Shown here: piece after piece, positions 7,944-15,712 of the stretch
Numbering within the stretch: the first letter of the stretch is position 1
Layout: the number at the start of each line of letters is the position of its first letter
From: Nostoc favosum CHAB5714
GTDB lineage: Bacteria > Cyanobacteriota > Cyanobacteriia > Cyanobacteriales > Nostocaceae
Direction: 5' to 3'
Assembly: GCF_020829495.1 (NCBI RefSeq)
Contig: NZ_JAIVFQ010000011.1
Coordinates: 1-64,000 of the forward strand
Length of the DNA: 64,000 bases
Position numbers and translations under genes: made by a program
The notes under the pieces: generated by a model
What the model was told of the DNA's origin: nothing
The model's input: the letters and a program-made list of their open reading frames with translations, nothing else
Databases searched by the model: none

Positions 7944-8717
7944 TTAAAATCCAAAATCGTCTTGAGCTTCTGCTTGAATTAAACTTTCTCGTAATTCAAC
8001 CCAGTTTATTTCAGAGACTCTTTGATTTGCCAATAAATGACCTTGGTGTAAGTGTAATAACCGAGTGCAAAATATCTGGGCTAGTTCCAGTTGGTGGTTA
8101 ACCATCAAAATCGTGGTTTGATGAGTTTGACTCAACTGGGTTAAGACTTGCATTAGATGAGAAGCGGTACCAGCATCAAGGGCAGAGGTTGGCTCGTCTA
8201 ATAATAATATTTTAGGCTGGATGACTAAGCCACGAGCGATCGCTACTAGCTGTCGTTGTCCCGCAGAAAGTTGTACCTCTGTGCGCCCCAACCATTCACT
8301 GGGAATATGCAGTTGTTCTATCCAGTGACTGACTCGTTGCTCAATTGTCTGTTTGGACAAACCACGCAAAACTAAAGGATAAGCCAAGGCTTGCCCAACT
8401 GTCATCCCCAACAGCTTTGATTCTTGCAATACAAGTACAAGCATCTGGCGTAGCTGGATGACGGGAATTTGGCGAGATTCTTGGTTTTCTAGATAGATTT
8501 TGCCACTACTGGGTTCAATGAGGCGGTTGAGGAGGTGTAATAACGAAGTTTTTCCAGCACCTACTGGCCCTACAATGGCAATACGATCGCCCTGGAATAC
8601 TTCCAAGGAAATATCTTGCAATATGGGGTATCCTTGCTGATTGCCTGGAAGTTGGGTTTTCAGCTTCGTAAACAGGTTAATTTGCTCTAGCCTGAGTGTG
8701 GCTTTTGCTGTATTCAA
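7944..8717 (-). CDS. ABC transporter ATP-binding protein
   Basis: An ABC ATPase of 257 residues if started at the TTG at 8717. Walker A GPVGAGKT is at 50-57, the Q-loop at Gln98, signature LSAGQ at 150-154, Walker B LLLDEPTSALD at 171-181 and the switch His208 (MVNHQ). The frame stays open to an ATG at 8882. That extension overlaps the upstream gene by 97 bp and encodes a low-complexity stretch derived from GGGGAGT repeats, so I consider it untranslated; a start elsewhere in it is possible. It lies just downstream of an integral membrane protein gene, but no typical permease is adjacent. The substrate is unknown; the fold resembles small YbbL/phosphate-type ATPases. Confidence 0.8.
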   Translation of the reverse strand: MNTAKATLRLEQINLFTKLKTQLPGNQQGYPILQDISLEVFQGDRIAIVGPVGAGKTSLLHLLNRLIEPSSGKIYLENQESRQIPVIQLRQMLVLVLQESKLLGMTVGQALAYPLVLRGLSKQTIEQRVSHWIEQLHIPSEWLGRTEVQLSAGQRQLVAIARGLVIQPKILLLDEPTSALDAGTASHLMQVLTQLSQTHQTTILMVNHQLELAQIFCTRLLHLHQGHLLANQRVSEINWVELRESLIQAEAQDDFGF

Positions 8718-8760
8718 GGGGAGTGGGGAGTAGGGAGTGGGGAGTGGGGAGATGGGGAAG
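8717..8760. repeat. GGGGAGT heptamer array at an ATPase start
   Basis: Units of GGGGAGT/AGGGAGT/GGGGAGA between the PH-like gene stop and the first conserved codons of the ABC ATPase. It has probably separated the original start region from the gene before it. Confidence 0.75.
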
Positions 8761-8785
8761 AAATAACCAGTGCCCCATGCCAATT

Positions 8786-9352
8786 TTAAGTTAATTGTCT
8801 GGTAGTTAAAGCTGTAGCGATCGCCCAGCCATCGACCAATAGTAACAGCAGTGTGAATACTAGTAAAATCAAGTACATCCACGGCTGCGCTAAAGGGCGA
8901 ACATCTGTAGTATCAATGCCCGTCTTTGCTTGGACAATTTGCACGAAACGGGCAAATCCAGCTACACGCATCGGTAGTAAATAAGCTTTCCCATCCTGGC
9001 TGAGAAAGTAATAAACTATTCCTCCTTGACCTGTGGTGCGGGGTTTTAACTCTTTCACCTCTGACCAAGGTAAAAACCAGCCTTTACGAAAAAAGCGAGG
9101 CACCCAGGCGCGGTAAGTAACCTGAATTCCCTGGTCATCTACCGTTACTCGTTCAGTCAATACAGCATACAAGGCAACGAAGCCGATGCTAATCCCTATC
9201 CATAATAATCCTGGGGGTACTGGTGCAGCTGTTACCTGCGATAAGAAGGGTAATGGGACTGTGAGTGCTATGTATAGACTCAGCAGCGTCATCCGAATCA
9301 AAGGAGACAGACGAAAAACAGAAGCTGAAATATTGGCTGAGTTTGCTGTCAC
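8786..9352 (-). CDS. Membrane protein with a PH-like domain
   Basis: 188 residues. Two hydrophobic segments near the N-terminus (about 20-40 and 50-68) are followed by a soluble beta-rich region of about 85 residues (VDDQGIQVTYRAWVPRFFRKGWFLPWSEVKELKP...YYFLSQDGKAYLLP). This looks like a bacterial PH-like (YdbT/DUF304-type) fold. A third hydrophobic segment, WMYLILLVFTLLLLLVDGWAIA, is at the C-terminus. It lies immediately upstream of the ABC ATPase on the same strand, so the two may be co-transcribed; a functional link is only suggested. No catalytic motif was recognised. Confidence 0.65.
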   Translation of the reverse strand: MTANSANISASVFRLSPLIRMTLLSLYIALTVPLPFLSQVTAAPVPPGLLWIGISIGFVALYAVLTERVTVDDQGIQVTYRAWVPRFFRKGWFLPWSEVKELKPRTTGQGGIVYYFLSQDGKAYLLPMRVAGFARFVQIVQAKTGIDTTDVRPLAQPWMYLILLVFTLLLLLVDGWAIATALTTRQLT

Positions 9353-9436
9353 GGCTCAATTACAATGCTTTTCTTCATTGTAGAGTAGGTCTATGTTTTA
9401 CCTCGCCTCTTGCACATAAGCTATGCCACTTTAATA

Positions 9437-9527
9437 ATTCGTAATTCGTAATTCGTAATGACGCTCGATGACTCGCTACCGCTTCTCTACGAGACGCTAC
9501 GCGAACGCTAACGTAATTCGTAATTCT
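9437..9527. repeat. ATTCGTA heptamers flanking a GC-rich module
   Basis: ATTCGTA units on both sides of a module reading GACGCTCGATGACTCGCTA and CTACGAGACGCTACGCGAAC. The same heptamer-module-heptamer pattern recurs at 25268-25325, 54216-54276 and 55902-55977 with variants of the module. Confidence 0.8.
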
Positions 9528-9989
9528 TTAGGGTAAATATTTTTGCACTACAATCCAACCAGTAAGGGATACCCAGGCAAATCCTATAAATAGAATAATA
9601 TTTACACCGACGTGTAAGGGTCTAGCCCAAGGTCGTCTGGCGCTAATTTGCGTCGCACTGAAAGCAGACAGTAAAACTAATGCTACTACTATCAATCCAG
9701 CAACTAAATGTGATGAGTGACCCAAAGAACCAAAGTGACCGAGAGTTCCAACAATGCCGATCGCTAGCAGTAGTAGCACTAAACTTACCATGCTGATGCC
9801 CATTGTATAGTGGAGCGATCGCACCTCTCTATTTCCGCCCAGAAATGGGGTAATAAAAGGGAATTGCTGCGAAGTTCTCGCCCGAAACATCCAAACGCCG
9901 GTGACTGCTAACATCAGATATGCCAGCAGGGACAACCCCATTGACCAGGCGGCTATTTTCCACAACCAAAGAAATGAAGGCAGATTCAT
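9528..9989 (-). CDS. DUF4079-type integral membrane protein
   Basis: 153 residues from the ATG at 9989 (MNLPSFLWLW). It has four predicted membrane helices (about 8-28, 55-78, 88-110, 122-145) and a conserved pair of histidines in a FGSLGHSSHL loop. The pattern recalls small cyanobacterial/plant membrane proteins of family DUF4079. The frame is open to 10178, but the upstream part encodes repeat-derived sequence (WALGIGHWALGIG from CCCAATG heptamers), so the inner ATG is chosen. Function unknown; histidines in or near membrane helices could bind haem, which is inference only. Confidence 0.75.
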   Translation of the reverse strand: MNLPSFLWLWKIAAWSMGLSLLAYLMLAVTGVWMFRARTSQQFPFITPFLGGNREVRSLHYTMGISMVSLVLLLLAIGIVGTLGHFGSLGHSSHLVAGLIVVALVLLSAFSATQISARRPWARPLHVGVNIILFIGFAWVSLTGWIVVQKYLP

Positions 9990-10094
9990 AAGATTGATTG
10001 TAAATGAGATGGGGGAGATGGGGAAGATGAGGGAGCAGGGGAGGCAGGGGGAGCAGGGGAGGACAAAGAAGAAAAGGAGAATAACCAAGCCCGA

Positions 10095-10143
10095 TGCCCA
10101 ATTCCCAATGCCCAATGCCCAATGCCCAATTCCCAATGCCCAA
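10095..10143. repeat. CCCAATG heptamer array
   Basis: About seven 7-bp units CCCAATG/CCCAATT upstream of the DUF4079 gene. Translated backwards they create a spurious WALGIGH repeat. Confidence 0.9.
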
Positions 10144-10202
10144 TAAATAATAAACAAAAAAGGCTGCTGAATTAGCAACCCTTAAATTTAGTAAATTTTT
10201 TT

Positions 10203-10598
10203 TTAATCAACCGATGCTAAACCAACGATTTGTAAGGGTTTTGTACTATCTCCGATTTTTGTATTAATTTGCTGCACTATAGACCTGGTATTAATAAGGT
10301 CTTTTTCATCTGATGAGTCTGTATCAAACTCATAAACGCTGGGTTCGTCGAGCATTAGGCGATCGCACGGAATTTTATCGGATAAAATTGCACTTGCCAT
10401 CATCCCCGTATGAATCTCCACTTGACCTTTTCGCGGAGCTTCAAAGACTAAACGTTGTCCAGGGAAAACAACCCTTTCAAAGTACCAGTTGGGAATATTG
10501 GAGATGCGAGCTACCTGTATTTTGCTCGTGGCATTAATGTAGCAGCAGAGAATTTTCCCCGATTGCTCAGGTGGTAGAGGATCTAATATTTGAGCCAT
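10203..10598 (-). CDS. DUF1830 domain protein
   Basis: 131 residues, soluble. The N-terminal 70 residues contain the recognisable DUF1830 core: KILCCYINATSKIQVARI, then NIPNWYFERVVFPGQRLVFEAP. The C-terminal half is acidic and variable (YEFDTDSSDEKDL). Members occur almost only in cyanobacteria and have no assigned function. The gene is probably transcribed alone; the 590-bp gap upstream separates it from a divergent radical SAM gene. The ATG at 10598 is in the right place before the conserved core. Confidence 0.85.
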   Translation of the reverse strand: MAQILDPLPPEQSGKILCCYINATSKIQVARISNIPNWYFERVVFPGQRLVFEAPRKGQVEIHTGMMASAILSDKIPCDRLMLDEPSVYEFDTDSSDEKDLINTRSIVQQINTKIGDSTKPLQIVGLASVD

Positions 10599-11189
10599 AA
10601 CTGCTGAGGAGCTTTACGCCACAATTTTACATTACACTACCCAAGCCTAGCATTGCCTGATCCCCAGTTGCTGTAGCTCCGACTACCAACTGAACTTTTG
10701 TAGATTATTTTTTCCTTAAGATATATCGCAGGTTATAAAAAATTTGTAAATATTTATGCGTTGTCTGCAATTTTACACTATAAGAACATCTTTGAGTTTT
10801 TAATCTCTGGCAAAAAAGCTTTAACTTCTTTAGGGCAGATAACTCTAAGGTAGGTATAGCGAAGATCCCCTTAGATTGAGCCTAGTTCAAGAATGTATTT
10901 TTGTGTTTCATCTATCCCAGGATTAAAAGCCTGGGATCATCGCTTAATCAATGAACTCGATGTTATCGTAAAGCTATATGAAAAATGTCTTCATAAAGCC
11001 TCTCTTGATGCCATGCGTTTGCTATGGAAAGCAATTTTATTGATTCCTACATCTGTGAACAACAAAAAAATTCAATTATATCAATAATTTGCTTCCATGT
11101 CAAGCAATATTGTCAAAAATTAAGAGCAGCCAAAACAAAAACACGCTTTAAAACTGGAATTTATCTCGCTTTCCCCAAAGATTGGCAAG
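10599..11189. other. Divergent intergenic region
   Basis: 591 bp between the DUF1830 gene (-) and the radical SAM gene (+), expected to hold both promoters. It is AT-rich. Two short overlapping plus-strand ORFs at 10893-11248 have no conserved features and unusual composition, so they are not called. Confidence 0.5.
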
Positions 11190-12779
11190 ATGGAAGTCAA
11201 AACACCCATGATGGAAAATCGAATTCTTTACGTTCGCCTTCCTTGTAACCCTATCTTTCCCATTGGGGTTGTCTACCTGAGCGATCACGTCCACAAACAG
11301 TTCCCTAATATAGAACAGCGCATTTTTGATTTGGGAACAGTACCACCTTTAGACTACAGTTCTGCTCTGGATCGCTGTATCGATGAATTTAAACCGACAC
11401 TGCTAGTATTTTCTTGGCGGGATATTCAAATCTATGCCCCAGTTGGCGGGCGTGGTGGTAACCCACTGCAAAACGCTTTTGAATTTTACTACGCTAAGAA
11501 TCCTCTATTGAAACTACGTGGGGGATTGGGCGGTTTGCGAATCTTCATCGCTTACTATGTAGAATTATGGCGCAATCAGGGCTTAATCAAACGCGGTTTA
11601 AAGCGTGCCCAAAAATATAATTCTAATGCCCGTGTAGTTGTAGGTGGTGGTGCAGTTAGTGTCTTTTACGAACAGTTAGGTAAAAGCTTACCTCAAGGGA
11701 CAATTATTTCTGTGGGTGAAGGGGAAACCCTGCTGGAAAAACTTTTAAGTGGCAGAGATTTTCGAGATGAACGCTGTTACATTGCGGGAGAAACTCAACC
11801 ACGGGAACGGCTAATTCATGAACAACCCACTCCACTAGAAAAAACAGCTTGTAACTACGATTATATCGAAAGCATCTGGCCGGAATTTAACTTTTACCTG
11901 CAAGAAGAAGACTTTTATATAGGTGTACAAACTAAGCGTGGTTGTCCTCATAACTGTTGTTATTGCGTCTACACTGTCGTCGAAGGTAAACAAGTACGCA
12001 TTAACCCAGCAGATGAAGTAGTTGCTGAGATGCGCCAATTATATAATCGCGGCATTCGCAACTTCTGGTTTACCGATGCCCAATTCATCCCAGCCAGAAA
12101 ATTTATCGACGATGCCATAGAACTCTTGCAAAAAATCGTCGATTCTGGTATGACAGACATCCACTGGGCAGCATATATCAGAGCCGACAATTTGACACCA
12201 GAGTTGTGCGAGTTGATGGCGAAAACCGGGATGAACTATTTTGAAATCGGGATTACCAGTGGTTCTCAAGAACTTGTACGGAAAATGCGGATGGGGTACA
12301 ACCTGCGAACCGTCTTGCAAAACTGCCGCGATTTAAAAGCAGCTGGTTTCAACGATTTAGTTTCCGTCAACTACTCCTTTAACGTCATTGACGAACGTCC
12401 CGAAACTATCCGCCAAACCATCGCCTACCACCGGGAACTAGAACGGATTTTTGGTGCTGATAAAGTTGAACCTGCCATTTTCTTTATTGGATTGCAACCC
12501 CATACCCATTTAGAAGAATACGCATTCAAAGAAGGCATCCTCAAACCAGGGTATGATCCAATGAGCTTGATGCCGTGGACAGCCAAAAAACTCCTCTGGA
12601 ATCCCGAACCTCTTGGTTCATTCTTTGGAGAAGTCTGCTTGCAAGCTTGGCAACAAAACCCTAACGATTTCGGACGCGAAGTCATGAAAATTTTAGAAGA
12701 AAAACTAGGTTGTGCCGACTTAGAAGCAGCACTTTCTGCACCAATAGAAAGAAAAGACAAACAGTTAGCAGCTGTTTGA
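11190..12779 (+). CDS. B12-binding-type radical SAM protein
   Basis: 529 residues. The N-terminal domain (about 10-215) resembles the cobalamin-binding Rossmann fold of B12-dependent radical SAM enzymes (PIFPIGVVYLSDHV; VVVGGGAVS; VGEGE), but the usual DXHXXG motif is not evident. The radical SAM core has the [4Fe-4S] ligands Cys252, Cys256 and Cys259 (RGCPHNCCYC). The EIGITSGS strand and a C-terminal extension follow. I recall this cyanobacterial family being annotated as a photosystem II high-light-acclimation radical SAM protein; I cannot verify that here. ATGs at codons 7 and 8 (MMENRILYVRLP) are plausible alternative starts. It stands alone, about 100 bp before the DICT-domain gene. Confidence 0.8.
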   Translation: MEVKTPMMENRILYVRLPCNPIFPIGVVYLSDHVHKQFPNIEQRIFDLGTVPPLDYSSALDRCIDEFKPTLLVFSWRDIQIYAPVGGRGGNPLQNAFEFYYAKNPLLKLRGGLGGLRIFIAYYVELWRNQGLIKRGLKRAQKYNSNARVVVGGGAVSVFYEQLGKSLPQGTIISVGEGETLLEKLLSGRDFRDERCYIAGETQPRERLIHEQPTPLEKTACNYDYIESIWPEFNFYLQEEDFYIGVQTKRGCPHNCCYCVYTVVEGKQVRINPADEVVAEMRQLYNRGIRNFWFTDAQFIPARKFIDDAIELLQKIVDSGMTDIHWAAYIRADNLTPELCELMAKTGMNYFEIGITSGSQELVRKMRMGYNLRTVLQNCRDLKAAGFNDLVSVNYSFNVIDERPETIRQTIAYHRELERIFGADKVEPAIFFIGLQPHTHLEEYAFKEGILKPGYDPMSLMPWTAKKLLWNPEPLGSFFGEVCLQAWQQNPNDFGREVMKILEEKLGCADLEAALSAPIERKDKQLAAV

Positions 12780-12881
12780 TAAAATTTGCAGAATCAGACA
12801 AGAGCAAATTTCATCTTTTTGTCTCTCGCCTGCCCCCTACCCTAATCTCTCCCCCTCTGCGGTTATTTTCTACCCAATCCC

Positions 12882-14270
12882 ATGTTAGAAGGTTCAATTC
12901 TACAAAAGCTAGAAACAGCCCATCGCCACACCACCAGGCCAATTCGATTCGGTGTTTACTACAAAAATACCCTAGTTGCCCTGTGCCATGCTCTAGAAGA
13001 CCATATCTTAACCGACGACGGTACACCCCTAGTCATCACAGCCTTTCAACAGGGGAAATGGTATCTACAAGAAGCTGAACGATATGCAGACATCGCCCAG
13101 CGCAGCCGCGAAATTGCCATCATGGCTGCCTCTGAATCCGGCTTTGCTGAACATCCTACAAGCCTTCTACCCAATGTAGACTTAGTGGCATTAGATTCAG
13201 TCGATCCAGTAGCTCAGGAGTGGCACTTAATTATTTTATCGCCTAAATACACAGCAATGGTAATTTGTCAAGAGTTATCGGAGGCTGATTATGGCAGCAC
13301 TGGAGTACCGACATCAGACTTAGAGCGCAAATTCTATGGCTTGTGGACATTTGAGCCAGAGTTAGTTCAAGATACAGCTGAAATAGCGATCGCTCACATC
13401 AGAAAGTACAACCCAGAACTGGCGGAAAAACTTACAGCCGATAAACAACAAATTGTACCGTCAATGGACAGATCCCAAAATTTAGGTGCAGTTGTCTCCC
13501 GTGTAGTAGATTACCTCCAGACTGGGCAAGATAATTTATCCATCCCTACAGCCCTTCAGCAACAAACCCTAGATCGCAACTTGGTTTCTAACGAAATCCA
13601 AGCCTTTTTGCGAATGGCGCAGCTGATGGATATGGCAGATGTCAACAATCCAATGGCAGCTGCGGAAGTGGTTGTACTTGCTGAAGCGATCGGACAGCTT
13701 TTGGATCTTCCCGCATGGCAAATTAAAAGGTTGCGGCTAGCGGCTTTGTTGCATCGCATAGATCCATTACAAAATGCAGAAAGTGTCCTGAATTCTGGTA
13801 GTATACCGACACGCTACCAAGAAGATGCACCCAGTTGTCCTTTAATACCAGGGGCGCAAGTATTGCGAACAATGCCACGACTGCGAGCAGTTGCCCAAAT
13901 TATCACTCACCAAACCGAGTGGTGGAATGGCGCAGGGGAACCAGCAGGTTTAGCTGGAGATGAAATTCCCCTAGAGTCAAGGATTTTGGCATTATTGGCA
14001 GACTTTCAGTGGCGAGTCAATCAGCAAAAATCGTCAAATCAAAGCCGAGAACAGATATTTACTCAAGCTTTAGATGAGTGCAAACAGCAACAATCTATCC
14101 GCTTTGACCCTAAACTTGTAGATACCCTAGCTTTATTAGTTATGGGTTTACAACAGGGACTTGACTTACCCTTGATGACACCCAAAGTCAGCGCCGGCAT
14201 CTGGATACTTGATTCCCAATGGGATAGCCACAGCAAGATAAGTGAGGAGATTGGTAGTTACTTTACATGA
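12882..14270 (+). CDS. DICT-domain sensor protein with a degenerate HD-GYP-like domain
   Basis: 462 residues. The N-terminal ~170 residues fit the DICT sensory domain, found next to cyclic-nucleotide signalling modules in cyanobacteria (KLETAHRHTTRPIRFGVYYKNTLVALCHALED; LTDDGTPLVITAFQQGKWYLQEAERYA). The C-terminal half resembles an HD-GYP fold. However, the HD pair is His291-Arg292 (LLHRID), and the GYP motif reads GAGEPAGL at 350-357 after His343. Cyclic-di-GMP hydrolysis is therefore unlikely; ligand binding or regulation is more probable. The stop overlaps the pentapeptide-repeat gene by 4 bp (ATGA), implying translational coupling. Confidence 0.8.
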   Translation: MLEGSILQKLETAHRHTTRPIRFGVYYKNTLVALCHALEDHILTDDGTPLVITAFQQGKWYLQEAERYADIAQRSREIAIMAASESGFAEHPTSLLPNVDLVALDSVDPVAQEWHLIILSPKYTAMVICQELSEADYGSTGVPTSDLERKFYGLWTFEPELVQDTAEIAIAHIRKYNPELAEKLTADKQQIVPSMDRSQNLGAVVSRVVDYLQTGQDNLSIPTALQQQTLDRNLVSNEIQAFLRMAQLMDMADVNNPMAAAEVVVLAEAIGQLLDLPAWQIKRLRLAALLHRIDPLQNAESVLNSGSIPTRYQEDAPSCPLIPGAQVLRTMPRLRAVAQIITHQTEWWNGAGEPAGLAGDEIPLESRILALLADFQWRVNQQKSSNQSREQIFTQALDECKQQQSIRFDPKLVDTLALLVMGLQQGLDLPLMTPKVSAGIWILDSQWDSHSKISEEIGSYFT

Positions 14271-14905
14271 ATATTGAAGCCATTAGATTAGGAAAACTCA
14301 AACAACTTCCAGGGGCAAATTTAGAAGACGAGGAACTCTCCCGACTGGATTTAAGCCGAATTAATCTTGCTGGTGCTACCCTTGTCGGCACTAATTTCGC
14401 TGCTTCTAAACTCGAAGGTGGGCATTTGGAGGGGGCAAATTTGATGGGGGCGAACCTCCAAGAAACTGACTTACGGGCGAGTTTGATGGGAGCAAACCTG
14501 ATGCAAGCAGATTTAACAGGCGCTGACTTGCGGGGTAGCAATTTGCGTGGCGCTAACTTGATGGGAGCAAGACTCAGTGATGTGTCATTGGTGGGTGCTT
14601 TCTTGAGTGGTGCCAATTTAATGAATGTGAACTTGCAAGGTGTGGACTTACGAGGTGCTGACTTGCGCGGTGCAAACCTGACTGGGGCAAATCTCAAAGG
14701 TGCAGATTTGAGTCGCGCCGATTTGCAAGGGGCTTTGTTGAGTGAAGCAAACCTTGAAGAAGCTGACTTGCGGGGGGCGAATTTGGCAGGGGCGAAATTG
14801 ACGGGAGCGAATTTACTCTGTGCAGAGTTAGAAGGTACAAATTTGAGCGGCGTTAATTTGAATAAAGCCTGTTTGGTGGGTACTGTTGTGGAGGCTGCGT
14901 TTTGA
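14267..14905 (+). CDS. Pentapeptide-repeat protein
   Basis: 212 residues, almost all of them pentapeptide repeats of form A(D/N)LXX from about residue 25 to 205 (ANLMGANLQETDLRASLMGA, then ADLRGANLTGANLKGADL). This predicts a right-handed quadrilateral beta helix. There is no signal peptide or membrane segment. Pentapeptide proteins are abundant in Nostoc and mostly of unknown function. Its ATG overlaps the stop of the DICT protein by 4 bp, so the two are made together and may interact. The repeated codons give a long antisense shadow ORF, which was ignored. Confidence 0.92.
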   Translation: MNIEAIRLGKLKQLPGANLEDEELSRLDLSRINLAGATLVGTNFAASKLEGGHLEGANLMGANLQETDLRASLMGANLMQADLTGADLRGSNLRGANLMGARLSDVSLVGAFLSGANLMNVNLQGVDLRGADLRGANLTGANLKGADLSRADLQGALLSEANLEEADLRGANLAGAKLTGANLLCAELEGTNLSGVNLNKACLVGTVVEAAF

Positions 14906-14966
14906 ATCGGGGTTAATTTATACAAACTGCGATGAATAATATATTAGACCACTCCAATGTATGCCC

Positions 14967-15239
14967 TCAAAGTAGGCAATTTTCTACGCTTAGACCAGGT
15001 ACGCGCTTAAATTCGCGGACATTTGCTGTAACAAGCGTCAGGTTAAGGACTAGGGCATGGGCAGCAATCAATAAGTCATTAGGGCCGATGGGTTTTCCTG
15101 TTTGCTCCAGGTGTGTACGGATTACCGCATAGTGCTGATCCACTGGAGGCGATAGCGACAAAATAGGTAAAACTTCAAGAATGCTCTCCGCTAGAAAACA
15201 CTACCTCAACTCTTGGTTGATGATACACTTAATAAGCTG
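14967..15239 (-). pseudogene. Remnant of a VapC-type PIN-domain toxin gene
   Basis: The last 64 codons encode the C-terminal half of a PIN ribonuclease. They include the acidic motif NDLLIAAHA and the strand TLVTANVREF followed by RVPGLSVENC, very close to VapC/FitB proteins. Reading upstream in the same frame gives CIINQELR, then a TAG stop (15201-15203), then CFLAESILEVLPILSL. This matches the middle of a PIN domain with about 20 residues missing. The N-terminal strand with the first catalytic Asp is absent. The gene is therefore truncated and stopped. No cognate VapB antitoxin was recognised next to it. Confidence 0.75.
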
Positions 15240-15248
15240 TAAGTTGAA

Positions 15249-15494
15249 CTAGCTTTCCACGGGAGGATATTTGATGCTGCGTGCTGTATTATCAATATAT
15301 TCTTGTGGGAAAATTTGCCTTCCTAATACCAACGCTTCTTGCCTTTCCTCATCTGTCATATAATCATCTCCCTTGAGTCCTCTTGGGGTACGTCGAGGAT
15401 TTCCTCCTGCATCTAAATATCGCTGACGTGCGATCGCAAATAATTCTAATATTCTTTGCGCTTGCTGCTGTTTAATGGTATTAGATTGCTTCAT
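15249..15494 (-). CDS. Small hypothetical protein
   Basis: 81 residues from the ATG at 15494, preceded by GGGA about 8-10 nt upstream; a TTG six codons earlier is an alternative. It is hydrophilic and helical (IKQQQAQRILELFAIARQRYLDAGG), with a GGNPRRTPRG turn and an acidic MTDEERQEALVLGRQIFPQEY segment. I do not recognise it. It starts 4 bp after the stop codon of another small frame (15499-15675) and ends beside the vapC remnant. It could be a partner of one of them, but it does not look like a VapB antitoxin. Confidence 0.6.
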   Translation of the reverse strand: MKQSNTIKQQQAQRILELFAIARQRYLDAGGNPRRTPRGLKGDDYMTDEERQEALVLGRQIFPQEYIDNTARSIKYPPVES

Positions 15495-15498
15495 CGTT

Positions 15499-15675
15499 TC
15501 ATTCCCATCCAAAGGTCACTACTTCGCCGTTTCGTAATATCGTTGCCAAGGGTAAAACAGTACTATGAGTTTGAATATGCCAATACCCTGTGTCTTCATC
15601 ATATAATCTCCAAACAAGTAAATTTAGAGCTTCTAGGGCATTTATTACCAAGTATTGCTCTTCTGTGGGTTCCAC
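15499..15675 (-). CDS. Small ORF, possibly a truncated gene, overlapping the CPBP gene's 3' side
   Basis: The frame reads (V)EPTEEQYLVINALEALNLLVWRLYDEDTGYWHI... and ends ILRNGEVVTFGWE. It has good protein-like composition and an 8-nt distance from its stop to the next start. A GTG at 15675 is the only standard-type start. The frame stays open upstream to about 15757, where it overlaps the end of the CPBP gene in another frame and reads YEGELSDRLSDKISTGLH, which also looks protein-like. The true start is therefore uncertain and the N-terminus may be lost. Product unknown. Confidence 0.45.
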   Translation of the reverse strand: MEPTEEQYLVINALEALNLLVWRLYDEDTGYWHIQTHSTVLPLATILRNGEVVTFGWE

Positions 15676-15712
15676 AAATGGTGAGTGCGTATGTAAGCCA
15701 GTGCTTATCTTA

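Noticed and set aside
9829-10178. Long N-terminal extension and overlapping frames upstream of the DUF4079 gene
   Set aside because: They read the CCCAATG array as WALGIGHW repeats; the ATG at 9989 starts the conserved part.
10893-11248. Two short overlapping plus-strand frames before the radical SAM gene
   Set aside because: No conserved motif or ribosome site, and composition unlike neighbouring genes.
14263-14925. 220-codon minus-strand frame opposite the pentapeptide-repeat gene
   Set aside because: It is the antisense shadow of regular pentapeptide codons (repeating KFAP/KSAP residues) with no independent features.
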